NCBI GenBank assembly: GCA_900104375.1 | Contig: LT629302.1 | Span: 496,001 to 560,000 of the forward strand | From: Flavobacteriaceae bacterium MAR_2010_188 | GTDB taxonomy: Bacteria; Bacteroidota; Bacteroidia; Flavobacteriales; Flavobacteriaceae | DNA: 64,000 bases | Direction of reading: 5' to 3' | In this document: positions 6,951-16,267 of the stretch, one piece after another | How positions within the stretch are numbered: position 1 is the first letter of the stretch | How the letters are laid out: every line of letters begins with the position of its first letter | Notes under the pieces: model-generated | Told to the model about the DNA's origin: nothing | The model's database searches: none | What the model saw: the letters and a program-made list of their open reading frames with translations, nothing else | Program-made: the position numbers and the translations under genes

Positions 6951-9900
6951 ATGCTCAATAACATTATTAGGTATTCCATAACCCATAAGTTGGTTATCGG
7001 TTTACTTACTTTCGGCTTAATTATCACAGGTATATATTCATTGCGCCAGCTTCCAGTGGATGCGGTTCCAGATATTACCAATAATCAAGTGCAGGTCATT
7101 ACGACCTCCCCAACACTTGCTGCGCAAGAGGTGGAACGTTTAATTACCTTTCCCATTGAACTCACCATGGCCACCATTCCACAAATCGATGAAATCCGTT
7201 CATTTTCACGTTTCGGATTATCGGTTGTTACTATTGTTTTCGAGGAAAATGTTGATGTGTACTGGGCAAGACAACAGGTAAACGAACGTCTTGCAGATGC
7301 ACAAGCCCAAATTCCAGAAGGCATCGGCAAACCAGGGATTGCACCATTGACTACAGGACTTGGAGAAATTTACCAATATGTGATTACCACCAAACCTGGA
7401 TATGAAGACAAATATACGGCCACAGAATTAAAAACAATTCAAGATTGGGTCATTAAACGCCAACTTTTGGGGACGAAAGGGGTTGCAGACGTTAGCAGTT
7501 TTGGGGGCTATTTAAAGCAATACGAAATCGCAGTTCGTCCAGAACGATTGAATGGAATGGGTGTTTCCATTTCCGACCTGTTCGAAGCACTCGAAAATAA
7601 TAATCAAAATACAGGTGGTGCTTACATTGAAAAGAACGACAAGGCATTATTTATTAGAAGCGAAGGTCTCGTTGGCTCTATTGAGGATATCAACAATATA
7701 CTTGTCAAGCAGACAGAGAGCGGAATCCCTATTTTGATAAGCGATGTTGCAACTGTACAAACAGGAAAAGCAATCCGTTATGGAGCAACCACCCGAAATG
7801 GCGAAGGCGAAGTGGTCAGTGCGATTGTAATGATGTTGAAAGGCGCAAATTCCGCCAAAGTAATAAATGATGTAAAAGATAGAATTGAAACCATCAGCAA
7901 AACCTTGCCCGAAGGTGTGGTTATCGAACCCTTTCTAGATAGAACAAAATTGGTAGACAACGCCATTGGGACAGTGACCACCAATCTTGTGGAAGGAGCA
8001 CTCATTGTAATTTTTATTTTACTATTGTTATTGGGCAATTGGCGTGCTGGTTTGATTACCGCTTCCGTTATTCCATTGGCATTGTTATTTGCGTTTAGTA
8101 TGATGCATTTGTTCGGTGTTTCTGCAAACCTGATGAGCTTGGGTGCTATCGATTTCGGATTGATTGTAGATGGTGCAGTTATTATTGTGGAAGCGACCTT
8201 ATTTCATTTGGGTGCTTTAAAACTTTCCAGAAAACTGACCCAAGCTGAAATGGATGAAGAAGTCTATCAATCTGCCAGTAAAATCAGAAATTCAGCAGCT
8301 TTTGGCGAAATCATCATCCTAATAGTGTATCTACCAATTTTAGCTTTGGTAGGCACGGAAGGAAAAATGTTTGGACCAATGGCGCAAACGGTGAGTTTCG
8401 CCATCTTGGGTGCGTTTCTATTATCGTTGACATACATTCCTATGATGTCGGCACTCGTCTTGAGTAAGAAAACGGAGCATAAACGGAATATTTCCGACAA
8501 GATAATGGACTTCTTTTACCGTATTTACGAGCCTATAATTCATTGGGCGATGCGGACAAGAGTGTTAGTGGTTGGTGCTACCATTGCGTTTTTTGTTATC
8601 GCGTTTTTGGTGTTTCAAAGTTTGGGTGGCGAATTTATCCCAACGCTTGAAGAAGGAGATTTTGCAGTGGAAACAAGGGTGATTACGGGAAGTTCACTTT
8701 CAAATACGATTAAAGCGACTACCAAAGCTGAAAAAATTCTATTGGATAATTTTCCAGAGGTGGAGCAGGTAGTGTCAAAAATTGGTTCAGGCGAAATTCC
8801 AACAGACCCGATGCCGATTGAAGCTGCCGATTTGATGATTATTCTTAAAGATAAATCAGAATGGGTTTCTGCTTCCAACAGGGAAGAATTGGCAAACAAA
8901 ATGGCAGAAGCTCTTGAAGTGATTCCCGGTGTGACTTTCGGTTTTCAACAACCCATCCAAATGCGTTTTAATGAACTGATGACTGGTGTTCGTCAAGATG
9001 TCGCCATCAAGATTTATGGCGAAGATTTAAACCAACTTTCTACCTATGCAAGCCAGATCGGGAAATTGGCAGGAACGGTTGAAGGTGCGGTGGATGTGTA
9101 TGTTGAAGAAGTTACAGGCGTACCACAAATAGTCATCAACTATAATCGTGGGCAGCTTGCAAAATATGGATTGGATATAAAATCGGTAAACAACACGATT
9201 CAAGCGGCATTTGCTGGGGCTTCAACAGGCTTGGTGTATGAAGGCGAAAAACAATTTGATTTGGTAGTTCGTTTGGAATCAAATAATCGAACAGACCTCC
9301 ATGATGTACAGAATCTATACCTAAATGGCTCCAATGGCCAACAGATTCCATTGCAACAGGTCGCCACAGTTTCTATAAAAGATGGACCGTATCAAATTCA
9401 ACGTGATGATACAAGACGACGTATTATTGTCGCTTTTAATGTTCGTAATCGTGATGTGGAAAGTGTTGTGGATGAAATAAGCACTAAAATCGATTCGCAA
9501 ATCAATCTGGCTCCAGGCTATAATATTTCTTATGGAGGACAATTTGAAAATCTCGTGGAAGCTCGCGAGCGTTTGGCAATTGCAGTGCCCTTGGCATTAT
9601 TGCTCATATTTATTTTGCTTTATTTTACTTTTGGTTCAATCAAGCAGGGTGTATTAATTTTTACAGCTATTCCTTTATCGGCAATCGGTGGAGTATTTTC
9701 CCTGTGGCTTCGTGATATGCCGTTCAGTATTTCCGCAGGAGTTGGGTTTATTGCATTATTTGGAGTAGCAGTATTAAATGGGATTGTGTTGATTGCGGAA
9801 TTTAACCGACTTAAAAAAGACGGAATTTCAGATGTTTTCCAACGTATTTACCAAGGTACAAGAACCCGCTTACGTCCTGTAATTTTGACGGCTTCCGTAG

Positions 9901-10055
9901 CCTCTTTAGGATTTTTGCCAATGGCAATTTCTCAAACTTCAGGTGCAGAAGTGCAGCGACCTCTGGCAACGGTTGTAATTGGTGGTTTGATTACTGCAAC
10001 CTTTTTGACGCTCGTGGTATTACCAATTCTCTATTATTATTCAGAAAAAAATTAA
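6951..10055 (+). CDS. CusA/CzcA family heavy-metal efflux RND transporter
   Basis: A full-length 1034-residue RND pump. It has the N-terminal transmembrane helix followed by the periplasmic porter domain, the characteristic heavy-metal RND motif AIDFGLIVDGAVIIVEA near residues 399-415 in TM4, then a second porter half and the C-terminal helix bundle (about 880-1034). The heavy-metal subfamily exports ions such as Co, Zn, Cd, Cu or Ag from periplasm to outside using the proton gradient. The DFGLIVDGA form is closer to CzcA, but metal specificity is not decided by sequence reading. It forms the tripartite pump with the next two genes, 2 and 1 bp apart. Confidence 0.93.
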   Translation: MLNNIIRYSITHKLVIGLLTFGLIITGIYSLRQLPVDAVPDITNNQVQVITTSPTLAAQEVERLITFPIELTMATIPQIDEIRSFSRFGLSVVTIVFEENVDVYWARQQVNERLADAQAQIPEGIGKPGIAPLTTGLGEIYQYVITTKPGYEDKYTATELKTIQDWVIKRQLLGTKGVADVSSFGGYLKQYEIAVRPERLNGMGVSISDLFEALENNNQNTGGAYIEKNDKALFIRSEGLVGSIEDINNILVKQTESGIPILISDVATVQTGKAIRYGATTRNGEGEVVSAIVMMLKGANSAKVINDVKDRIETISKTLPEGVVIEPFLDRTKLVDNAIGTVTTNLVEGALIVIFILLLLLGNWRAGLITASVIPLALLFAFSMMHLFGVSANLMSLGAIDFGLIVDGAVIIVEATLFHLGALKLSRKLTQAEMDEEVYQSASKIRNSAAFGEIIILIVYLPILALVGTEGKMFGPMAQTVSFAILGAFLLSLTYIPMMSALVLSKKTEHKRNISDKIMDFFYRIYEPIIHWAMRTRVLVVGATIAFFVIAFLVFQSLGGEFIPTLEEGDFAVETRVITGSSLSNTIKATTKAEKILLDNFPEVEQVVSKIGSGEIPTDPMPIEAADLMIILKDKSEWVSASNREELANKMAEALEVIPGVTFGFQQPIQMRFNELMTGVRQDVAIKIYGEDLNQLSTYASQIGKLAGTVEGAVDVYVEEVTGVPQIVINYNRGQLAKYGLDIKSVNNTIQAAFAGASTGLVYEGEKQFDLVVRLESNNRTDLHDVQNLYLNGSNGQQIPLQQVATVSIKDGPYQIQRDDTRRRIIVAFNVRNRDVESVVDEISTKIDSQINLAPGYNISYGGQFENLVEARERLAIAVPLALLLIFILLYFTFGSIKQGVLIFTAIPLSAIGGVFSLWLRDMPFSISAGVGFIALFGVAVLNGIVLIAEFNRLKKDGISDVFQRIYQGTRTRLRPVILTASVASLGFLPMAISQTSGAEVQRPLATVVIGGLITATFLTLVVLPILYYYSEKN

Positions 10056-10057
10056 AG

Positions 10058-11335
10058 ATGAAACCTAATAAAACAGCACTTGTTGTGTTGATGGCATTTC
10101 TCGGAAGTGTCTATTCGATAAACGCACAGACAACTTCAGAAGTCAAAGTCTATCAAAATATTGATGAAGTGATTGAAACAGCATTAAAGAACAATCCGAA
10201 CATCAAAGTGTCGCGTTTGCAGACGGAACAACAACAGGCTTTGAAAGGCAGTAGTTTCGATTTACCAAAGACCGATTTTGATTTGGAATATGGCCAAACC
10301 AATAGCATTGCAGATAATGACACTCGTTTTAGCGTAAGCCAAAAGTTTGCGTTCCCGACACTTTATAGTAGCCAAAATAAATTGGCCAACACCCAAATAC
10401 AGGCAAGTGAACTGAACGAAGCTGTTTTGAAAAATGAATTGATTGCCCAAGTAAAATCCACCTATTACCAACTGTGGTATCTCAAAAGCAAACAAAGGGT
10501 ACTACAAAAGCAAGACAGCATTTATGAACGATTTGCCTATGCCGCCAACTTACGTTACAAAACAGGAGAAAGCAATGCATTAGAGCAAGCGACTGCAAAT
10601 GTAGAGTTGGCTGATATACAAATTATGATTTTGGAAAACGCTTCTGCCCTTAAAAATCATCAACTCCAATTGCAGAATTTGATAAATTCGGATAGTTTGG
10701 TAGATATCAATGTAGAAAATTTGGAAGTAAAAACTGCAATGTTACCTGGGATTAAGGATTCGACGGCAATTGCAAACAATCCAACACTCGCCTTTTACCA
10801 AAAGCAAATAGAACTTGCCGAAAATGAAAAATCTGTGGCTGTTTCCAAAATGTTACCTGATATCACATTGGGTTATTTCAACCAATCCTTTATAGGCAAT
10901 GGAGAAGCCGCAAACGGAACACCAACGGTTTTCGATTCTGGAGATAGGTTCACAGGCGTACAACTCGGTTTGACTATTCCCATCTGGTTCAAGCCACATA
11001 CGGCAAAAATAAAAGCAGCAAAAATCCAAAAAATGGAGAATGAAGCACAATTGGAAGCCGTAAAAAACAAAACCCAAACCCACCTCGAAACTTTATGGGA
11101 AACGCTTCAAACAGAGCAAATCAATCTGGAATCGTACAGAAACAATGCTTTACCACAAGCGGAATTACTGTTGAAAAATTCGCAACGAGGCTTTCAGGAA
11201 GGAGAAGTTGGATATATTGAATACATCCAAGGACTGAACAGGGCATTGACCATTCAAGTGAAATACTTGGATTTTGTAAACAAGTACAACCAAACACTAA
11301 TTCAAATTGAACAACTCATCGCAAATAATCAATAA
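10058..11335 (+). CDS. TolC family outer-membrane efflux protein
   Basis: A 425-residue protein with signal peptide (MKPNKTALVVLMAFLGSVYS, cleavage after INAQ) and the two-fold helical repeats of outer-membrane efflux proteins, e.g. long Gln/Leu/Lys-rich helices around residues 120-200 and 330-420. It provides the outer-membrane channel of the CzcCBA/CusCBA-type pump. It starts 2 bp after the RND gene and ends 1 bp before the adaptor gene, so the three are translated from one transcript. Confidence 0.9.
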   Translation: MKPNKTALVVLMAFLGSVYSINAQTTSEVKVYQNIDEVIETALKNNPNIKVSRLQTEQQQALKGSSFDLPKTDFDLEYGQTNSIADNDTRFSVSQKFAFPTLYSSQNKLANTQIQASELNEAVLKNELIAQVKSTYYQLWYLKSKQRVLQKQDSIYERFAYAANLRYKTGESNALEQATANVELADIQIMILENASALKNHQLQLQNLINSDSLVDINVENLEVKTAMLPGIKDSTAIANNPTLAFYQKQIELAENEKSVAVSKMLPDITLGYFNQSFIGNGEAANGTPTVFDSGDRFTGVQLGLTIPIWFKPHTAKIKAAKIQKMENEAQLEAVKNKTQTHLETLWETLQTEQINLESYRNNALPQAELLLKNSQRGFQEGEVGYIEYIQGLNRALTIQVKYLDFVNKYNQTLIQIEQLIANNQ

Positions 11336-11336
11336 A

Positions 11337-12524
11337 ATGAAGAACATACACATAATAATAGTCTTTGTCGTCACTTTAATGGTAACAGGCTGCAAGGATA
11401 AAGCACAACCAATGGTTGAAGATGACCACCAAGGGGAAGAAAATCAAATTGAATTGACAGATGCCCAAATGGCACAGACCAACATTGTCATCGGTAAAGT
11501 TGAAAAACGAAAAATAGGTCACGAAATCACGGTCAATGGGATGATTGATGTGCCACCACAAGGTAATATTTCAGTGACAGTTCCTTATGGCGGATTTTTA
11601 AAATATACCGAAATGCTTCCGGGTAGTCGAATCAAAAAAGGTCAGGTCATTGCAAGGGTTGAAAATCCAGAGTTTATAGAGTTCCAAAGAGAGTATCTGG
11701 AGGCTTTGGCAAATAATGATTATTTAAAAGCAGATTTTGAACGCCAACAAACCTTGAATGATGAAAATGTCACGTCATCTAAAGTATTTCAAAAAGCAAA
11801 AAGTATGTATTTGACCAATCAGGCCATAATTAAATCACTTGAAAGCAAGCTACGTTTAATAGGCATCAATCCGTCAAGTGTGAAAAATGGGTCTATTTCA
11901 ACGATTGTGAATGTGTATTCGCCCATTAACGGTGTGGTTCGGGAAGTTTACATAAACACAGGTAAATATTTCAATCCGCAGGATGTCCTTATGGATATTA
12001 CAGATGCAACAGATTTACACGTGGAGCTTAAAGTTTACGAAGACGATATTCACTTACTTCGCAATGGACAACGGATCCGTTTTAGATTGGCAAACACACC
12101 TGAAGAATGGATGGAAGCCGAAGTATTCCTTATTGCCAATAACGTTCGTGATGATAGGTCCATTACGATTCACGGTCATTTACAAGACAAAAATGAAGAG
12201 TTGTTGCCAGGTATGTTTGTGAACGCAGCCATTGAAGTGGAAGCGCAAGAGCAATATGCGATTCCAGAAGAAGCCATTGTAAGATTTGAAGCGAAACAGT
12301 ACATTTTTAAATCTCTTGGAAAACGAAAAGAAGGCGAAAACACAATGAACGATTTTGAAATGCTCGAAATCACCAAAGGAAATGAGGAAGAAGGTTTTGT
12401 AGCATTTGATTTTGTAAATGGAACACCAGATATTACTTCTATGGAAATTGTTTTAAAGGATGCCTTTACACTTTTGGCAAAAGCAAAAAATAGTGAAGAA
12501 GAAGGAGGAGGACACGGACATTAA
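11337..12524 (+). CDS. efflux RND periplasmic adaptor subunit (HlyD/CusB family), lipoprotein
   Basis: The ATG at 11337 gives 395 residues starting MKNIHIIIVFVVTLMVTGCK, a lipoprotein signal with lipobox MVTGC. This start is preferred to an upstream frame start inside the TolC gene. A barrel-sandwich/lipoyl half-motif, a helical hairpin (about residues 115-160), and a beta-barrel region follow the membrane fusion protein plan. The C-terminus ends in GGGHGH and the mature N-terminus holds DDHQGEE, both potential metal ligands. It links the RND pump to the outer-membrane channel. Confidence 0.9.
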   Translation: MKNIHIIIVFVVTLMVTGCKDKAQPMVEDDHQGEENQIELTDAQMAQTNIVIGKVEKRKIGHEITVNGMIDVPPQGNISVTVPYGGFLKYTEMLPGSRIKKGQVIARVENPEFIEFQREYLEALANNDYLKADFERQQTLNDENVTSSKVFQKAKSMYLTNQAIIKSLESKLRLIGINPSSVKNGSISTIVNVYSPINGVVREVYINTGKYFNPQDVLMDITDATDLHVELKVYEDDIHLLRNGQRIRFRLANTPEEWMEAEVFLIANNVRDDRSITIHGHLQDKNEELLPGMFVNAAIEVEAQEQYAIPEEAIVRFEAKQYIFKSLGKRKEGENTMNDFEMLEITKGNEEEGFVAFDFVNGTPDITSMEIVLKDAFTLLAKAKNSEEEGGGHGH

Positions 12525-12533
12525 TTATATAAG

Positions 12534-12950
12534 ATGGAAATAATAGAAAAATTTTTAGAGGACAAAAAGGTTCGCCCAACGGCAATGCGCATGCTAATAT
12601 ACAAGTATATGGCACAAAAGGAAATAGCGGTCGCCCTGACCGATATAGAAAATGCTTTCACAAAAGCAGACAGGACTACCTTGTACAGAACCCTTAAAAC
12701 TTTTGAGGAAAATAGTATCGTGCATCAAATTGATGACGGCACGGGAATTTCAAAATATGCCCTTTGCGCAGAAGGTTGCAATTGTGAGATAGAACAGGAT
12801 TTGCACCTTCATTTTCACTGCTCAAACTGCAACGAAACGGTGTGTTTAACGGAGCACAAAATCCCTCATATCAATCTTCCAGAAGGTTACTTGGCAGAGG
12901 ATGTGAATTTGGTAGTAAAAGGAATATGCGAAAAATGTAATGGCGAATAA
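12534..12950 (+). CDS. Fur family transcriptional regulator
   Basis: A 138-residue protein with the Fur fold: N-terminal winged helix (about residues 10-80, RPTAMRMLIYKYM, DRTTLYRTLKTFEEN) and a C-terminal metal-binding dimer domain with HLHFHCSNCNETVCL and a final CEKC. The CxxC pairs indicate a structural zinc. It starts 9 bp after the adaptor gene and lies before the P-type ATPase, so it is probably the metal-responsive repressor of this cargo operon. Which metal it senses (zinc is plausible) cannot be told from the sequence. Confidence 0.88.
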   Translation: MEIIEKFLEDKKVRPTAMRMLIYKYMAQKEIAVALTDIENAFTKADRTTLYRTLKTFEENSIVHQIDDGTGISKYALCAEGCNCEIEQDLHLHFHCSNCNETVCLTEHKIPHINLPEGYLAEDVNLVVKGICEKCNGE

Positions 12951-12991
12951 ATGCACTTCCATTGCATCATATAATTTAAGAACTTGCACTT

Positions 12992-14956
12992 ATGCGAAAG
13001 AAAAAAATAAACCTTCGGGATTTAGACCCAAAAGAACAACAAAGAGAAGATTCGGATTCGGACGGCCACAATCACAGCAATCCTGAAAAACTGGGTAATT
13101 TCAGAAAATATTTACCTGCAATTTTCAGTTTTGTAATGCTCATTGCCGGGATTGCCTTTGATTATTTTGAAACCTTTCCACAATTTTCTGGCTGGATTCG
13201 CATCGTATGGTATTTGGTGGCATATCTTCCAGTAGGTTTTCCTGTAATAAAAGAAGGCTGGAACAGCATTAAAAATGGCGATTTCTTTACTGAATTTCTT
13301 TTGATGTCCCTTGCTACCATCGGAGCATTCGCCATTGGCGAATATCCCGAAGGTGTTGCAGTAATGCTATTTTATGCCGTGGGAGAACTGTTCCAGAATG
13401 CAGCAGTCAATCGAGCTAAAAGCAATATCAAAGCCTTGCTCGATGTACGACCAAATGAAGCTTTGGTGTATCGAAATAACGATTACATATCCGTAAGTCC
13501 AGAAACGGTTGCAATTGGCGAGAAAGTGCAAGTTCGTGTAGGCGAAAAAATTCCGCTCGATGGCGTATTGCTATCGGAAAAAGGCTCATTCAATACAGCA
13601 GCTTTAACGGGCGAAAGCAACCCCGATACCATTGCAAAAGGCGAAAAGGTTTTTGCAGGAAGTATCAATCTGGATGGCGTTATTGAAATTGAGACCACCA
13701 AAGAATTCAAGGACAGTTCCATTGCCCGAATTCTCGATATGGTGCAGAATGCAACAGCTCGTAAATCAAAAACAGAATTGTTCATTAGAAAATTTGCAAG
13801 AATCTATACACCTATTGTGGTATTCTTGGCGATTGGATTGACGTTTTTGCCCTACTTTTTTGTAGATGATTACGTGTTTAGGGATTGGCTATATAGAGCA
13901 TTGATATTCCTTGTGATTTCTTGCCCTTGTGCATTGGTTATTTCTGTTCCTTTGGGTTATTTTGGCGGATTGGGTGCAGCATCCCGAAACGGTATTCTGT
14001 TCAAGGGCGCATCTTTTCTCGATGCAATGACCAAAGTGAACACGGTCGTAATGGACAAAACCGGAACGGTTACCAAAGGGGTTTTCAAAATCAAGGAAAT
14101 CAATTCCATCACATTCGAGGAAGCTGAGTTTATGAAATACCTGATGGCGATAGAAGAGCAATCTACCCATCCTATTGCAAAAGCGATTCTCGAATACAAA
14201 GCAGACGGTTCGGATTATGAAGCAACTAATGTTTCAGAGGTTGCCGGAAAAGGATTGAAAGGAACAGTCAACGGGAAGACGGTGTTGGTAGGCAACAAAG
14301 CTTTGATGACTTCAAACAACATAGAAGTTCCTTCGGAAACGGATGGTATTGTAGAATCAATCGTTATGGTATCTATTGATGGGAAATTTGCTGGCTATGT
14401 AACCATTGCAGATGAACTAAAGGATGATGCCCACCAAGCCATTAAACAAATTCGGGATGCAGGAATTTCCAAGATTATCATGCTATCAGGCGACAAGGAC
14501 TCTATTACGCAACAAGTTGCAAAAGAGTTAAATATTGATTGGGCAAAAGGTGGATTACTACCTGAAGACAAGCTAAACGAAGTTGAAGAACTGAAGAAAC
14601 AACCTGATACAAAAGTAGCATTTATTGGTGATGGCATCAATGATGCACCAGTTTTGGCAGCAAGTGGTGTAGGTATTGCGATGGGTGGTTTAGGAAGCGA
14701 TGTCGCAATCGAAACTGCTGATGTTATCATACAGACAGATCAACCGAGTAAGATTGCAAGAGCGATTTAAATTGGTCGTTCAACTCGAAGTATCGTATGG
14801 CAAAATATTGGTTTGGCCTTCGGTGTAAAAGTAATAGTACTCATTCTGGGTGCAGGCGGTCTGGCAACAATGTGGGAAGCTGTCTTTGCCGATGTAGGCG
14901 TGGCGTTGCTAGCCATATTCAATGCGGTTAGGTTGCAGAAGATGAAGTGGAAATAA
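12992..14956 (+). pseudogene. P1B-type heavy-metal ATPase (ZntA/CadA-like) interrupted by an in-frame stop
   Basis: The frame encodes 592 residues with all cytoplasmic motifs: CPC at 311-313, DKTGT at 355, THP near 390, GDGINDAP at 546. It then meets TAA at 14768-14770. The same frame continues without further stops for 61 codons to TAA at 14954, encoding the last two membrane helices (WQNIGLAFGVKVIVLI; MWEAVFADVGVALLAIFNAV). Relatives usually have a lysine at the stop position (AAA to TAA). The lost part contains the DVG motif whose aspartate helps bind Zn/Cd in ZntA. The N-terminus has a short His/Asp stretch rather than a CxxC metal domain. A sequencing error or readthrough is possible. 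Confidence 0.85.
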
Positions 14957-14998
14957 AATCCATTCAGCACATCCCTCTACATTCCGAAAAAAGCGTCA

Positions 14999-15151
14999 TT
15001 ACAGGCTAAGAGCTTCTCTACATAAATCTTGGACACAATCCCCAATTTCAGCTTTCCATTGCGTTAACTCTTCCCAGTCCCGATAGCTATCGGGACCGGG
15101 AAGGAACACTACATTTCCAAGCCAAAATTGAGAATTAAGTCCGCTTGCTTA
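14999..15151 (-). pseudogene. short protein-like remnant, unknown family
   Basis: On the minus strand a stop-to-stop frame of 49 codons reads with protein-like composition: QFWLGNVVFLPG at the front and DWEELTQWKAEIGDCVQDL toward the end, finishing LCREALSL then stop. There is no start codon in a sensible place, so it looks like the tail of a gene lost at the element's right end. I do not recognise the family. The 34-bp inverted repeat at 15070 lies inside it. It is the only coding-like signal in the roughly 740 bp between the ATPase and the next gene. Confidence 0.3.
15070..15103. repeat. 34-bp inverted repeat with perfect 20-bp centre
   Basis: GTCCCGATAGCTATCGGGAC (15077-15096) is a perfect palindrome, extended by CTTCCCA and CGGGAAG arms with a single mismatched pair. 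Similar CCCGATAGCTATCGGG palindromes are, from memory, frequent in flavobacterial genomes. It might be a REP-like repeat, a protein-binding site or a bidirectional hairpin. No T-run supports a standard terminator. Confidence 0.5.
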
Positions 15152-15329
15152 AGATAGCAATTTTTCAACTCTATATTTCATATATTGGAGCAGTAGGAGG
15201 GATTAGAATTGAAAATTAAATTGTAAATTCAATGGGCAATAATTTTTGGTTTTACATTAATGAAATTGAAATCTAATTTACTCTTGTTGTCTTTTTGTTG
15301 ATTAATTAAACTCTATTTGTATCACATCT

Positions 15330-15336
15330 GTACTAC
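15330..15336. repeat. right-end GTACTAC copy, candidate arm site
   Basis: GTACTAC lies 43 bp left of the 15-bp att core at 15379. The surrounding CTGTACTACACGT resembles the left-end GGTACTACACATG. Both ends also share a GTTGA...TTAATTAA stretch before the motif. The sharing supports 15393 as a true element end. Confidence 0.45.
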
Positions 15337-15375
15337 ACGTCTCGCCTTAATCCCTGTGAATAGAAGGGTATGATA

Positions 15376-15393
15376 TATTGTATCGGGAAGTAA
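15376..15393 (+). other. attR copy of the mnmE attachment core
   Basis: TATTGTATCGGGAAGTAA matches the mnmE site in 15 of 18 positions. One of the three differences is the A/G position that the recalled consensus allows. The last 15 bases fit TGTATCGGGAARTAA without a gap. It is followed by a region with no recombination genes, as expected for the right junction. Confidence 0.7.
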
Positions 15394-15684
15394 TCAATAC
15401 AAAACAAAGATTTACTAAAAAGCATTATTATGGCCTCGATATAATGTCATATCAAATGGAATGGATTACAATGAGCGGTAACCTTGATCTGGATGCTTTC
15501 TAAAAAGAGATGCTCCTATTGAGCAGGGGCAGATACTAAATTGTTTTTTTGGCTATATTTAAATAGGTCAAAGAGCAGACTACCAAGATTTATAAGAATA
15601 ATCCATTATTACCGTTAATGTCAATTTATCGAATAATTTTATGAAATCTTGTTTACTAGAAATGTTAATGTCATTTTTGCCCAT

Positions 15685-15734
15685 TAACCCTAAATCTAGT
15701 GAATATGAAGTCTACGAAATTTTTTCCTGTCATT
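15685..15734 (+). repeat. 50-bp duplicated leader and signal-peptide start, copy A
   Basis: This segment spans 20 bp before the ATG at 15705 and the first ten codons. Its partner is 16268-16317 before the next gene. By hand alignment 44 of 50 bases agree, including TAACCCTAAAT and ATGAAGTCTA. The conservation extends across noncoding leader, so it reflects duplication or recombination rather than selection on the signal peptide alone. Confidence 0.75.
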
Positions 15735-16130
15735 TGCCTGCTCGCTATAGCCCTGGCATTCTCGTCATGTAGTGATGATGATATTGACCCAACTGCCAAA
15801 ATAAGTATAAATGAAGGGCCCGAACCTGGAGATATCGGAGGGGATTTTACCGGGAATGGAGGCAGCACAACAGATACATTTCAATGGCCCAATCAAAGTC
15901 CAACCGCTGACTATAATGCGGATATTACCGCTTCAAGTACGGGCACTTTCCAAATGATAATTAAAGATAACGACGGGATCGTGGTTCTAGACAGAAGTCT
16001 TACAGGGAACCAAGACGTCGATTCTTTTTCTGGTGTTACCTCTAGCGGAGCCCCTGGCACGTGGTCGGTAACTATTTCAGTTCAAAATTTTATTGGAGAT
16101 GGAAGCTTCTCTATTAGCGAGGGTAACTAA
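15705..16130 (+). CDS. small secreted lipoprotein, unknown function
   Basis: Starting at ATG 15705 (an in-frame GTG lies 6 bp upstream) the gene encodes 141 residues: MKSTKFFPVICLLAIALAFSSC, a lipoprotein signal with lipobox, then SDDDIDP. The mature part is Gly/Thr/Ser-rich (GDIGGDFTGNGGST) with a beta-rich second half (TGTFQMIIKDNDGIVVLDRSL, WSVTISVQNFIGDGSFSI in outline). It looks like a small extracellular beta-sandwich. I do not recognise a family. The start was chosen because it aligns with the duplicated N-terminus of the next gene. Confidence 0.7.
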   Translation: MKSTKFFPVICLLAIALAFSSCSDDDIDPTAKISINEGPEPGDIGGDFTGNGGSTTDTFQWPNQSPTADYNADITASSTGTFQMIIKDNDGIVVLDRSLTGNQDVDSFSGVTSSGAPGTWSVTISVQNFIGDGSFSISEGN

Positions 16131-16267
16131 TTATAGCGCTCGATATTAATTTTAAAGTCATTCCGTTTTCAATGTCATTTTGATTGATGCTGTTCTTTAA
16201 GTCTCACTTTACCGATTGTTTTGGTAAGATCTTGTTTTCAAGAAATAATATTGATAATATTGGCTTA

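Larger units (their letters stand above)
475..15393. mobile_element. integrative mobilizable element inserted in mnmE, carrying metal-efflux cargo
   Basis: The segment is bounded by the att core at the mnmE end and its copy at 15379-15393. It runs in order: integrase, excisionase-like HTH, primase-helicase, iteron region, primase, MobC-like protein, relaxase, a coiled-coil membrane protein, then RND efflux genes, a Fur-like regulator and an interrupted P-type ATPase. No type IV secretion or coupling-protein genes are visible, so it would need a helper element to transfer. GTACTAC motifs near both ends are candidate integrase arm sites. The right limit could instead be 17451, where another att copy lies. 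Confidence 0.75.

Noticed and set aside
14767-14970. Minus-strand 67-codon frame over the ATPase tail
   Set aside because: It is the shadow of the continuing ATPase frame, whose DVG and WQN motifs are clearly the real coding sense.
475-15393. Self-transmissible conjugative element or an SGI1 relative
   Set aside because: No type IV secretion, coupling protein or SGI1-type genes are visible; only the attachment site resembles SGI1.
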